Shown here piece by piece: positions 16,631 through 25,087 of a stretch of 64,000 nucleotides of DNA. Location: NCBI RefSeq assembly GCF_900217795.1, contig NZ_OBMQ01000013.1, forward strand, positions 1 to 64,000. The letters run 5' to 3'. Source of the stretch: Ureibacillus xyleni. GTDB lineage: Bacteria > Bacillota > Bacilli > Bacillales_A > Planococcaceae. A program made the position numbers and the translations under genes. Numbering within the stretch: the first letter of the stretch is position 1; the number at the start of each line of letters is the position of its first letter. The notes beneath the pieces were generated by a model, which was given only the letters and a program-made list of their open reading frames with translations, ran no database searches and was not told the origin of the DNA.

Positions 16631-17680
16631 CTACTGCCCTAAGCGTTCGCCCATCAACATTTTTCCTAGTCGGTAATAACCGATTGCATTGGCAAATTGA
16701 CCATCAACAATACCTCGGTAATCATTCGTAAAATAAGGTTTAAAGGTACTACCCCCTCCACCAAGTAAGAAGATTTCATCGAATGTATCTGCTTCTTCCT
16801 TCCATAGTTTAGAAATCCGATCTTCGATGGCATTTACTACGGAACGATGGGCTTTTTCAACATCAGTAGTAAAATCTACTGCTTTCCCTCGATATTTCAT
16901 TTCTTTTGTGTTGAGAATGCGTTCTACTTTGCTTTCACTTAAATTAGAGCCACCTGTCTTATCCTTGTAAGCTGTTTTAATGTTGTCGTGTAAATTTACA
17001 ACTCCAATGTCAATCGTGTCACATAAAGCAAGAAGTGGTCTAAAGCCTCCCCCTTTTTTCATTTCAACTACACACACATCAGTTGTACGGAAACCAACGT
17101 CAATCACCGCAATTTGATTGCCCTCAACCATTAGTTCAGGAAGTACTACACGACCATCTGCATTAATCAATGTTGCCCAAATTGCAGATAATGCTTGTGG
17201 AAATATTTTTGCTGCTTTAATCGAAATCACGCATTGTCCAGCTTGTGAATGTCCCCCTAACCACTGAATCATAGGTAAAGGCTCTTTTAGCTTTGCTTCA
17301 AAATCCTTAACCTGTGACTTGTAATAATCGAGTGGCAACCCTGTAAATAAAACTACTTCCGTTTCACTTGGACTTGTCACCAATTGGATGGCCGTATTAA
17401 GAAGAATCATGGTATATTCATGGTGAAAGCGTACTCGTTCAAACACACGAGAAGAATCGGTAGAATTACGCTGTGCCATTTCCCCAACATAGTAATGCTT
17501 ATTGTTTATTTTGATATGTAGTTCATCTAGCTTAAAATCCTGGCTTAGTGAGTCATCTGTTAGCCCTAAACTTGTTCCCTCTCTCCCAGAACCAACGACA
17601 GCTGGGAAAATTACTCGGTTTCCGTTTGAACTAATTGCTTTTACAAAGCCATAGCCAATATCAACTGATACATACTCCAT
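16631..17680 (-). CDS. parM: ParM/StbA-like actin-type partition ATPase
   Basis: A 349-residue protein with the actin/Hsp70 ATPase pattern. Phosphate 1 is VDIGYGFVKA at the N-terminus, phosphate 2 is AVIDVGFRTTDVCVVEM (about residues 190-205), and the adenosine motif is FLLGGGGSTFK (about 303-313). It polymerises into filaments that push sister plasmids apart when capped by ParR bound to the centromere. The start ATG follows GGGGATTT. It is expected to act with the downstream ParR and the palindromes at 18.0-18.4 kb. Confidence 0.88.
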   Translation of the reverse strand: MEYVSVDIGYGFVKAISSNGNRVIFPAVVGSGREGTSLGLTDDSLSQDFKLDELHIKINNKHYYVGEMAQRNSTDSSRVFERVRFHHEYTMILLNTAIQLVTSPSETEVVLFTGLPLDYYKSQVKDFEAKLKEPLPMIQWLGGHSQAGQCVISIKAAKIFPQALSAIWATLINADGRVVLPELMVEGNQIAVIDVGFRTTDVCVVEMKKGGGFRPLLALCDTIDIGVVNLHDNIKTAYKDKTGGSNLSESKVERILNTKEMKYRGKAVDFTTDVEKAHRSVVNAIEDRISKLWKEEADTFDEIFLLGGGGSTFKPYFTNDYRGIVDGQFANAIGYYRLGKMLMGERLGQ

Positions 17681-17697
17681 CTATAAATCCCCAATCT

Positions 17698-17991
17698 TTA
17701 CGGCAACTGAATGCCTTCTCTCTCTAAATTTGTTTTCATTTCCTTCCGACTATCAGCGAGTTGCCTTTCCAATACGAGACATTGCTGTTCAAAGTCAATT
17801 GGATAACATCTATCACAATCTACTAATAACTCTGAAAAGTAACGATTTATCGTCTGTAATTCTTCAATGGAAATACAAAGATTTGCCATAAGCTTTTCTA
17901 AAATAGCGATTAAATGCTCTTTCTCTGAAATAAGTTCCTCGTAGTAAAAGTGCATCCTCATAGCATAAATTTGCTGTTGATTCACTTGCAT
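17698..17991 (-). CDS. Small helical protein upstream of parM
   Basis: A 97-residue protein, almost wholly predicted alpha-helical and coiled-coil-like, with several Cys (CISIEE, DCDRC, QQCL). It lies 17 bases upstream of parM and just downstream of the centromere-like palindromes, so it heads the partition/transfer operon. No family was recognised. Regulatory or structural roles are both possible. Confidence 0.55.
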   Translation of the reverse strand: MQVNQQQIYAMRMHFYYEELISEKEHLIAILEKLMANLCISIEELQTINRYFSELLVDCDRCYPIDFEQQCLVLERQLADSRKEMKTNLEREGIQLP

Positions 17992-18077
17992 GGGATACCC
18001 TCAATAAACTTATTGGTCATTCCATCTACTCCATCCTTTTTAAACTGCTTTTAAAATTAATTATGTAAAATCCATTT

Positions 18078-18095
18078 TTAACGATATATCGTTAA
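18078..18095. promoter_or_regulatory. Perfect palindrome, candidate ParR/centromere site 1
   Basis: TTAACGATATATCGTTAA is an 18-bp perfect palindrome upstream of the parM operon. It belongs to a set sharing TTAACGA/TCGTTAA arms. Confidence 0.6.
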
Positions 18096-18150
18096 TTTTA
18101 TTCATTTAATAACTCGTTTTAAAATCATTTTAGATTTTTCAAACGAGTCT

Positions 18151-18168
18151 TTAACGATTATTCGTTAA
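18151..18168. promoter_or_regulatory. Candidate ParR/centromere site 2
   Basis: TTAACGATTATTCGTTAA has the same arms as site 1 with a slightly asymmetric centre. Confidence 0.55.
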
Positions 18169-18250
18169 TTCAAACTAAAAAATTTTATCCAAAGCAATCA
18201 CTTTGGAACAGCACACATTAAAGAATACTGTATAAACATTCGTCGAGAAT

Positions 18251-18263
18251 GTAAACATTTCTC
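18251..18263. repeat. GTAAACATTTCTC word shared with the 5.4-kb intergenic repeat
   Basis: The same 13 bases occur at 5446-5458. A related GTAAACATTTTG follows near 18384. This is a possible common operator at both ends of the transfer cluster. Confidence 0.4.
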
Positions 18264-18298
18264 TGTAAAAGATAATAACGGAGTAAGTGGGAAAAGTC

Positions 18299-18312
18299 AA
18301 CGATATATCGTT
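18299..18312. promoter_or_regulatory. Candidate ParR/centromere site 3
   Basis: AACGATATATCGTT is the core of site 1. A weaker relative, TTGATATATCAA, lies 16 bases on at 18329-18340. Confidence 0.55.
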
Positions 18313-18480
18313 ATTCAAAAGAGAAATGTTGATATATCAATGATTTTCAAAAACTTTAAAAGTAAAAACAATTATTTTTCTCGTAAACATTTTGCAATAA
18401 AAAGAATAGAAATGATTACAGAAAATTAGAAAAGAATACTAAACTATATAAAAATTAATTGTATAAATAACTCTTAACAT

Positions 18481-18513
18481 AAAAAATAGCTAGCCGACAT
18501 TACGACTAGCCTC
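18481..18513 (-). terminator. Terminator after the 82-aa HTH gene
   Basis: On the minus strand GCTAGTCG pairs with CGGCTAGC (one G-U pair) around a 6-base loop, followed by TATTTTTT. Confidence 0.75.
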
Positions 18514-18564
18514 AATACCATTTTCCAAAAAGGGAATATTCTATTTATATATTTTTCTCTTTTT

Positions 18565-18813
18565 CTATAATTCTAAATTACTTACATAACCTTTAAAATC
18601 AAAGTCTGCAAATGTGAGTCCTAATCCTTTAAACAAGTAAAATAAATCTTCGATTCCCGGATTAAGTGTCAAGTTATTTTCAATAGCACAATATACTTCT
18701 AGTTCAACTTGTGCATTTTTACAAAGCTCTTCAATGGTGAATCCCATATCAAGACGTTTCATCTTAATAAAATCTCCTAGCTTTATCACTTCAGTCTTGG
18801 TTTTAATAATCAT
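18565..18813 (-). CDS. Small XRE-type helix-turn-helix protein
   Basis: An 82-residue protein. The region around IKMKRLDMGFTIEELCKNAQVELEVYCAIE (split at about residue 30) has XRE helix-turn-helix spacing, and the C-terminal FYLFKGLGLTFADFDF resembles the last helix of such domains. The gene stands alone between the centromere-like region and a 430-base gap with its own terminator. It may regulate the partition/transfer operon that begins just downstream, but this is inferred from position. Confidence 0.6.
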   Translation of the reverse strand: MIIKTKTEVIKLGDFIKMKRLDMGFTIEELCKNAQVELEVYCAIENNLTLNPGIEDLFYLFKGLGLTFADFDFKGYVSNLEL

Positions 18814-19242
18814 TTCATTCCTACCTTTTACAACTTTGCTCGATTGCAGTTAAAGTCACTATTTCAATCAAACTGAGTTGATCCTTAAAATAGGGCACAT
18901 AGGCGACTACTTTGCATTATGATTCTGTAATCAGCAGTTAGATTTTCTCCAAAAGCATATGTTGGAAGTTTACATTGATTTTATTAATTAAAACAACATT
19001 ATTTCAATATAATTTACGTTCAAATTTTTCCAATAGTCATTGAGACCTAACAATACTAAAAATGTATGTAACATACACCTTTAAAACGCTTCGAAATTAA
19101 GATTTTAACAATAAAATAAACTCGTTAATACGATAATATTCTACTTTATAAAAATCTTTGTATGACAAATATTTTCAGGCAATTACGATTGTTACAAAGG
19201 GGGACTTTTGTTTTATTTTTATTAAAAATCATATTTTTTTAA
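18814..19242. other. Gene-free AT-rich spacer
   Basis: No ORF with a ribosome binding site, no strong hairpin and no known element was seen. It presumably includes the promoter for the 82-aa HTH gene. Confidence 0.4.
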
Positions 19243-19277
19243 CAAAAAATAAGCCTACAAAACATTTGCAGACTTAT
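19243..19277 (-). terminator. Terminator of the VWA/MoxR module
   Basis: On the minus strand ATAAGTCTGCAAA pairs fully (two G-U pairs) with TTTGTAGGCTTAT, followed by TTTTTTG. It lies 16 bases after the VWA stop codon. Confidence 0.8.
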
Positions 19278-19292
19278 CTAAAAATTTAATAT

Positions 19293-20795
19293 TTAAAAAG
19301 AAAATACATCCGCTGCTGCAAATAAATCTGTAGCACTTACTACCTTATCTGCAAAAGCTGCGACAACTTGCTTTCTTACAGAATTGCCGATTACAACTGC
19401 TGTACATTCAAATCCTTTCTTTTCTTTAATTCGTTGATATTCTTGAAGCATTGTTTCAGAAACACGGCTTTCACCGTCTGTTATAAATAGAATATCAGCT
19501 TGTTTAAAGCGATCCTTTTCAATCAATTGGATAGCAGCATATAATGGCTCCTCAAAGACTGTACCGCCTCCCATAAACTGCGAGCAGACATCGACTAATT
19601 GAGGAACAGATACTCTCCCTTTTGGAAAAACTTCAATATTACCAACTGTGCTAGAAAACGGAATGACCGCAAAATCTCGTCTCTGATTACGAGCAATGCC
19701 CATTAAGGCGATTAAAAATGCTTTACTTTGTGTATCGAGCTTTCGCATAGAGCCACTTTCATCAATACAACAAATAATTGGTCCTCGTCCTAACTTAGAC
19801 TTTCCTCTTTTGTCAAACATCAATGATTGCCCTTCACCAAAGCGTTTCATAAAATCAAATTTTGCTTGTGGTAAAAGATAATTTGCAAGTTCGCTAGGTA
19901 ATAAGCGTTCTACTTCATTACCAATTGTCACGCCTTTACGAGCAATGGACTGCTTATGAAGGGATTTATGCTTATCCTTTGCAATTTGCTTAAAACGTCC
20001 TGCTAATTCAGCAATCTCACGCATTTTAGGATTGGACTGGAAAAGCTCAGCTAAGAGAAATTGTTCACGAATTGGTAGGCGACTATAATCGGCATTACCA
20101 CTCCCTGCAAGATCTCCTACAAATTGATTGATATTTTCCCTCGTATCGGTGGTTTGTTGACAAGCACCCTGTATCATTTGCTGAAGTTCATCATTTGAAA
20201 GTGCTTTAACTGCTTGCACTATCTCCTGTTGAAGCTGTTTCTCGGCTTGCTGTGCATTTTCTAAACGCTTGCCTGCCCGTTTTAACAGTCCCTCCATCTC
20301 TTTCTTTAATTCTTCATTTAAAGCAGGATTCGCTAATTGTTGAGCAGCCTTTTCAATATCCTGTGTGGCACGCTTTTCACGTTGCTTAATATTGTTAAAC
20401 TGCTTTGACTGCTCTTGTAACTCCTGATTATTATTCACCCAATTCAAAAGCTCTTTCGACATATTAATAGAAGTAACAGTTGAAAGTAAATCATCTAGTT
20501 TTGTCATTTCATGTTGTCGCTGATAATCTTCATCTGCTAATAGCTTTTCCATGAGTGCATGATTCACTGCTAATTCTTCCTGTACTTCTTTCAATTGTGG
20601 TGCTGATTTGTAAAATCCACTCCATACATCCCCAACCAAATTCGTAAAATGCGGTGTCTTCGCATTTGCATGGCAAACATTTCGTAAGCCACTCGCCATT
20701 TTATATAATTCATTAAAGCGACGTACATCGAATTTATCAGCATTTACGGTCGCAAGCTCTTGTGTGTGTACTAAATCCTTTTGTTTTAATTCCAT
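19293..20795 (-). CDS. VWA (von Willebrand A) domain protein of a MoxR-VWA module
   Basis: A 500-residue protein. The N-terminal half (about 60-300) is highly helical and Gln/Glu-rich, coiled-coil-like. The C-terminal VWA domain (about 335-500) has the MIDAS motif in ICCIDESGSM (DxSxS) and the downstream Thr/Asp positions in MGGGTVF and ILFITDGES. VWA proteins of this type pair with MoxR AAA+ ATPases and act as metal-dependent adaptors that present targets. It follows the MoxR gene with a hairpin between them, giving separate control of dose. Confidence 0.85.
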   Translation of the reverse strand: MELKQKDLVHTQELATVNADKFDVRRFNELYKMASGLRNVCHANAKTPHFTNLVGDVWSGFYKSAPQLKEVQEELAVNHALMEKLLADEDYQRQHEMTKLDDLLSTVTSINMSKELLNWVNNNQELQEQSKQFNNIKQREKRATQDIEKAAQQLANPALNEELKKEMEGLLKRAGKRLENAQQAEKQLQQEIVQAVKALSNDELQQMIQGACQQTTDTRENINQFVGDLAGSGNADYSRLPIREQFLLAELFQSNPKMREIAELAGRFKQIAKDKHKSLHKQSIARKGVTIGNEVERLLPSELANYLLPQAKFDFMKRFGEGQSLMFDKRGKSKLGRGPIICCIDESGSMRKLDTQSKAFLIALMGIARNQRRDFAVIPFSSTVGNIEVFPKGRVSVPQLVDVCSQFMGGGTVFEEPLYAAIQLIEKDRFKQADILFITDGESRVSETMLQEYQRIKEKKGFECTAVVIGNSVRKQVVAAFADKVVSATDLFAAADVFSF

Positions 20796-20814
20796 TGTGC
20801 TTTCCTCCTGATAG

Positions 20815-20863
20815 TAAAAAAGCCAAAAGCACCACTTAAAAGCGCTTTTGACTTCAATTTTTT
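20815..20863 (-). terminator. Hairpin between MoxR and VWA genes (attenuator or terminator)
   Basis: On the minus strand AGTCAAAAGCGC pairs imperfectly with GTGCTTTTGGCT, followed by TTTTTACT. It lies inside the module and could lower VWA expression relative to the ATPase. Confidence 0.6.
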
Positions 20864-20871
20864 GATTGATT

Positions 20872-21984
20872 TTAAAAACCGATAACGGCAGATGTGAGTT
20901 TTAATAGCTCTTGTTGCATGCGATTACGCAAATCAACAAGCTCTAAACGGGCTGGGTGCTTAGCTTGGAAGTCTTGCACTTGCCCCGATAACGTCTTTCC
21001 TTTTAATAATAGCTCGCTAATTTGGTCTTGTGAGTGTTCACCATTTAATGCTTGATTCGATAATTGAAGGATTTCATTAAACTCATCATTCATGCGTTCA
21101 ATAAATGTCATGACAACATCTTGGGAATGCTCTTTAACAATCTCTTTTGTTTTCGTCTTTTGATCTGTCGTTTCCCACAAGGTATTGGAGAGAATTTGAA
21201 GATCTGATGGTGACACATCTTGACGACCCTGCAAATAAGCCTTTGCTTGTAATAACGACAAGGACTGTTTAAAGCGACGATCACTTGGGCGAATCCCTTC
21301 ATCGACTAATGCTTGACGAATTTGTGCAAGCAAATCATAAATAGCATCTGAAATATTCACTTGATCTACAGCTTGCTGATGTTGTTTTAATTCCCCTAGA
21401 TTCATCGTTGGCACTTGAGGTTTTGTGTGGGACTTCATCATTTGAATGAAGCTCGAATTCTCTTTAATGTAATCTACTTCATATCGTAGAAGGAAACGGT
21501 CAAATAAAGCCTCTAATCCTTCTCCTTCTTCGATATATTCATTCGATGAACCGACAATCGTCATTAAAGGCGATTGAATCGGCACTCCATTGTTGTAATA
21601 TAATCGCTCATTAATCAATGTTAAAAGCGAATTTAAAATCGCTGAATTGGCTTTAAAGATTTCATCGATAAACGCAAAGTGACTCAGTGGCAACATTCCT
21701 TCCACATTACGTACATATCGCCCTTGCTCTAAATCTTTTAGAGAAAGAACACCAAATAATTCCTCGGGCGTTGAATACGGTGTTAAAAGTTGTTGGAAGT
21801 ACGTTGAGCCTGTCACGATTTGCCCCAGCATTGAAGATAGAGCTGATTTACCTGTACCAGCTGGACCAATGAATAAAACGTGTTGACGAGCAAGTACAGC
21901 TGTCAATAATGCCTCCACTTCATGATTACGGTCAAAAAATGTAGCGTTTAAGCTATCTTGGATTTGTTTAAATTGTATGTTCAT
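20872..21984 (-). CDS. MoxR-family AAA+ ATPase
   Basis: A 370-residue protein. The AAA+ core (about 20-270) has Walker A GPAGTGKSAL (residues 39-48), Walker B FAFIDEIFKA, sensor 1 in TIVGSSNE, an Arg-finger region EALFDRFLLRYEV and sensor 2 in GIRPSDRRFKQSL. A helical C-terminal part follows. MoxR ATPases act as chaperone-like remodellers together with VWA proteins, here encoded just downstream. The start ATG follows AAGGAG. The substrate is unknown, but the upstream DUF6744-like protein is the obvious candidate partner. Confidence 0.88.
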   Translation of the reverse strand: MNIQFKQIQDSLNATFFDRNHEVEALLTAVLARQHVLFIGPAGTGKSALSSMLGQIVTGSTYFQQLLTPYSTPEELFGVLSLKDLEQGRYVRNVEGMLPLSHFAFIDEIFKANSAILNSLLTLINERLYYNNGVPIQSPLMTIVGSSNEYIEEGEGLEALFDRFLLRYEVDYIKENSSFIQMMKSHTKPQVPTMNLGELKQHQQAVDQVNISDAIYDLLAQIRQALVDEGIRPSDRRFKQSLSLLQAKAYLQGRQDVSPSDLQILSNTLWETTDQKTKTKEIVKEHSQDVVMTFIERMNDEFNEILQLSNQALNGEHSQDQISELLLKGKTLSGQVQDFQAKHPARLELVDLRNRMQQELLKLTSAVIGF

Positions 21985-22044
21985 TTGAAGAACTCCTTCT
22001 TAATGATTTACAGTAGAGTATTTACTGGCTTTCTGATGATGTTT

Positions 22045-22980
22045 TTATTTACTTTTAAGGCTTGCAAGTTTGTCGATAATACCAACGACATTTAAACGTA
22101 AATCATTTACTTTGCTATCAAGCACTTCTGTTTGAAGGTCTAAAATCGCTTTGTACTCGTTATACGTTTGAGCAATTTTCTTTGCATTTGCCATCGCCTC
22201 TTTTAATGCCGCTTTCGTCACACCTGGCTTTGACACAATCGTTTCGCAAGTATATATCGCTTTCTTCATATCTTCAGCAATTTGACGATTTACCATCTCA
22301 TGGGAAGATTTGATATTAAACAGTGGAATACACGTTGCAGTACTGTCAGCTAAGTCATTAATGAGTGAAGCTAAATTCATTAGCTGCCCATCATATGTAC
22401 AAGGCACAAAGTAAACCCCACCACTTGCTCGCACACTTGTGGTTGCCATCGTATCAAGGACTTTGCCGACAAATTGACGAATGTTTTGCGAATCGTACAA
22501 TTCTTTATACTGCTCATAGCGTTCCTTTGCTTCTTCAGCTAAATGTTTTGCTAGAAGGTCTGTAGAAGTGCTTTCATAGGTGACGGTGTTATTTGATTTA
22601 TTCAGAAGAATTTTCACTACTTCCGTATCATAGGCTAACTTCTTCCCAGCTCGATCCACCCGTTCAATGACTACATTACGCTGAATAAGCTGAGTATCCG
22701 TTGTGACCTCTCGAGTTAAATAATTCAAATACACATTGCCTTCAAATGTTGGCACCTTCGTACGCTTTAGCTCTTGTGTGGCTCTACGAAAAGCGTCTGA
22801 CGGTCTGATTGGGTTTGGTAAATGGACTGTGTCGACTTGAGAAACTATCATTTTCTGTTCTAATTCCTCACGTGTAATTTTCACGTTTTGAATCGAATAC
22901 CAGAAAAGATGCCCGACATTTCCCTGTCCTTCTATTTTTGCAACAAACTGTCCGTTTGTTAATTGATTTCGTACATGCAC
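22045..22980 (-). CDS. DUF6744-like protein, partner of the MoxR-VWA pair
   Basis: A 311-residue protein. The first 110 residues look like beta-rich strands (GHLFWYSIQNVKITREELEQK). The rest (about 140-311) is mainly helical with a coiled-coil end (YNEYKAILDLQTEVLDSKV). The first GTG (22989) overlaps its Shine-Dalgarno AGGAGA, so the GTG at 22980 is preferred. The match to DUF6744 is from memory and not verified. It is first in the three-gene module, 60 bases upstream of the MoxR gene. The function is unknown. Confidence 0.55.
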   Translation of the reverse strand: MHVRNQLTNGQFVAKIEGQGNVGHLFWYSIQNVKITREELEQKMIVSQVDTVHLPNPIRPSDAFRRATQELKRTKVPTFEGNVYLNYLTREVTTDTQLIQRNVVIERVDRAGKKLAYDTEVVKILLNKSNNTVTYESTSTDLLAKHLAEEAKERYEQYKELYDSQNIRQFVGKVLDTMATTSVRASGGVYFVPCTYDGQLMNLASLINDLADSTATCIPLFNIKSSHEMVNRQIAEDMKKAIYTCETIVSKPGVTKAALKEAMANAKKIAQTYNEYKAILDLQTEVLDSKVNDLRLNVVGIIDKLASLKSK

Positions 22981-23577
22981 GTTGATCACTCTCCTAAAGT
23001 TGTTTTAAATGCAAAAAAGTCAATTTAGCTACTACGCCAAATCGACTTCTTGATATATATGAACATGCAAAAGCACGGACACATCGGGTATTTAGTTAAA
23101 AATTAACATACTTAAATAAGCATATGAGATTTTCGTGAAATTTCTTCACAGCTGCAATACTCCTAAAGAGATTTTAAATGCAGGAAACAAAAGGGATCTT
23201 ATGCAATCGTTATTCAAAATTGTTACCTCTAACAAGTGCCGATTGCCATTGCAAAAGTGGGATAATGATGTGGTTTTGCAAAGAGTAAAGTAAAATACTA
23301 TTCAATTTTAACGATAAATCGTTAAAATTGCAATTTAAATTACTTATCTTCTACCTTCAATAAAAAAACGTGCTATTTTTAATTATAATAGAAAAAAATA
23401 AATTTCCCTTTATAGAATTATAGAAAAAATACCTCAAATATGTTGGTTTTGATTAACGAATGGATCTGCATTTTACGATATATATAAAGAATCCATTTTA
23501 AAAAAAGATTGATTAAAATAGATTCTTTATAGCAGATTTAGGATTGGTTTTTATAAGAAATATTGTTCATTTTCTAC
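22981..23577. other. Long AT-rich intergenic region with palindromes
   Basis: It contains no convincing gene. At 23303-23330 lies a 28-base near-palindrome around TTAACGATAAATCGTTAA, matching the centromere-type sites at 18 kb. At 23403 is a shortened copy of the TTTCCCTTTTT motif. At 23486-23528 is an inverted repeat (AAAGAATC...GATTCTTT with inner ATTTTAA/TTAAAAT). Confidence 0.5.
23303..23330. promoter_or_regulatory. Isolated centromere-type palindrome
   Basis: The core TTAACGATAAATCGTTAA is extended by AAAATTG and its complement on each side. It shares TTAACGA/TCGTTAA arms with the sites upstream of parM, 5 kb away, and lies upstream of the DUF6744-like gene. It may be a second ParR-type site or an operator. 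Confidence 0.5.
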
Positions 23578-23646
23578 CTAGGTTGCTTTACAATTGCGTC
23601 CTTTAACAGAAGACTCGGTTTCAAGATAATAATAATGTCCTTTCAC
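23578..23646 (-). CDS. Possible 22-residue peptide gene
   Basis: A GTG start is preceded by GGGAGGAG at ideal spacing and encodes VKGHYYYLETESSVKGRNCK plus two residues before a stop. No family is known. The strong ribosome binding site in an otherwise empty region is the only support. It could be a real micro-protein or the surviving 5' end of a lost gene. Confidence 0.3.
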   Translation of the reverse strand: MKGHYYYLETESSVKGRNCKAT

Positions 23647-23732
23647 TATTTCTCCTCCCTATTTGAATAACAGAAGAGCTTCTATCAGCTAGATTAATCT
23701 AAGTATATTCCTCGACAATTTACCCATTTCCA

Positions 23733-23771
23733 TAAAAAACAGGCATGCCTCTTTTCCTTGCATCCCTGTTC
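23733..23771 (-). terminator. Terminator at the end of the sulfur island
   Basis: On the minus strand ACAGGGATGC pairs with GCATGCCTGT (one bulge/mismatch), followed by TTTTTT. It lies just after the DUF302 gene. Confidence 0.7.
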
Positions 23772-23780
23772 GATTATTCT

Positions 23781-24170
23781 TTATTTACTTTTTTCTAACA
23801 CATCTATAAGGATTTTTTCAATACTTTCAGCTATAGACACTAATTCAGCATCATTAATTAGGCTAATCATTGCAGTTGGTTTAGGAAGGCCGATTTTCGT
23901 TTTCCCTTCGTCTTCATACACGGTGATTTTACAAGGTAAGAAATAACCTACTAATGGATTATGCTCCAGTACACGTGCTGCTTCTACCGGATTACATACT
24001 TCAAGAATTCGGTAAGGCTTTCGATAACTGTCGACACCTTTTTTCTGCAAGGTTTCTGTCAAGTTCAGTTGCCAAAGAACCCCAAATTTATTTATCTTTA
24101 GATTTTGTTCAATGGATTCAATCGCTTCTTCAATTGTTTTATTTGTGTGAACCGTATAATGAAAATCCAT
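23781..24170 (-). CDS. DUF302 family protein
   Basis: A 129-residue single-domain protein of the DUF302 family. It begins DFHYTVHTNKTIEEAIESIEQNLK, split across strand and helix, and has the conserved ILEVCNPVEAARVLEHNP and GYFLPCKITVYED segments with two Cys. DUF302 proteins often accompany persulfide/thiosulfate-handling genes. Biochemical function is not established. It ends the minus-strand sulfur cluster, and the start ATG follows AGGAGG. Confidence 0.85.
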   Translation of the reverse strand: MDFHYTVHTNKTIEEAIESIEQNLKINKFGVLWQLNLTETLQKKGVDSYRKPYRILEVCNPVEAARVLEHNPLVGYFLPCKITVYEDEGKTKIGLPKPTAMISLINDAELVSIAESIEKILIDVLEKSK

Positions 24171-24244
24171 AAAATCCTCCTAGTATTTTTCTCCTTTAAG
24201 AAGTAGTCATGTACAGATACCTAAAAAATATAAGCATTTATTTT

Positions 24245-25021
24245 TTATAAGATATCTATCCATATTTTGATTGCTGTCCCTAAAATTAAAACCGCTAATA
24301 TCCACTTCAAAACAGATGTGTTTAATTTTTTACCAGCTTTCGCTCCTAATGGAGAGGCGATAATACTTGCAAAAATCATAATAATAGCTGGTAAATAATC
24401 TACTTGTCCTGTTGATAATTTACCAATTGTACTTCCAATAGATGAAATAAACGTAATGGCTAAGCTAGTGGCAATCGTCATACGTGTTGGAATATTTAAT
24501 ACTACGAGCATGATTGGTACAAGTAGAAACCCACCTGCGGCTCCAACAATCCCTGAACCAACACCGACGATAAGAGATAAAATTGTAGCAAGCAGTTTAT
24601 TGAATTTAACCTGATCTAAAGGGATATCGTCAATTTGTTTTTTCGGTATAAACATCATCAATCCAGCAATTAATGCTAATACACCGTATACAATGTTGAC
24701 AGCCTGTTCAGATAAATTCGATGATCCGAAACTTCCGATTATACTACCTATTAAAACAGCACTACCCATATATATAATGAGGGATTTGTTTAAATAGCCC
24801 CCTTTTCTATATGCCCACACACCGGCAAGAGAAGCGAAAAATACTTGTACTGCACTAATGCCGGATACTTCATGGGCAGTAAATGCTGCAAAACCTAATA
24901 ATGGAGGGATATATAAAAGCATTGGATATTTAATAATCGATCCACCAATTCCAACCATCCCTGAGATAAAGGATCCAACAAATCCAATTGCAAAAATGGT
25001 AATAATCCATGCTATATCCAT
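24245..25021 (-). CDS. TauE/SafE family anion exporter (TSUP)
   Basis: About 258 residues with eight hydrophobic segments and the family-typical repeat glycine pattern ([18 protein letters not shown] and [17 protein letters not shown]). TSUP proteins move sulfite, thiosulfate or organosulfonates across the membrane. Here it probably exports the sulfite/thiosulfate made by the neighbouring persulfide-oxidising enzymes. The ATG at 25021 has better spacing to AAGGA than the ATG at 25027. Confidence 0.88.
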   Translation of the reverse strand: MDIAWIITIFAIGFVGSFISGMVGIGGSIIKYPMLLYIPPLLGFAAFTAHEVSGISAVQVFFASLAGVWAYRKGGYLNKSLIIYMGSAVLIGSIIGSFGSSNLSEQAVNIVYGVLALIAGLMMFIPKKQIDDIPLDQVKFNKLLATILSLIVGVGSGIVGAAGGFLLVPIMLVVLNIPTRMTIATSLAITFISSIGSTIGKLSTGQVDYLPAIIMIFASIIASPLGAKAGKKLNTSVLKWILAVLILGTAIKIWIDIL

Positions 25022-25087
25022 TTTCATTCCTTCTTTCTAGAAGAGGCGACATACGCTCGTATGCCACCTCTAATTAAATTGTTCAAG

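Larger units (their letters stand above)
17992..18480. other. parC: Putative parC centromere region
   Basis: About 490 bases of very AT-rich DNA without a gene. It holds at least three TTAACGA-type palindromes and a related one, immediately upstream of the ParM/ParR operon. This matches the parC position in type II partition loci. The promoter of the long minus-strand operon should also lie here. Assignment rests on position and repeat content. Confidence 0.5.

Noticed and set aside
18078-18340. CRISPR array
   Set aside because: The repeats are short palindromes at irregular distances with no constant spacers and no cas genes. They fit operator or centromere sites better.
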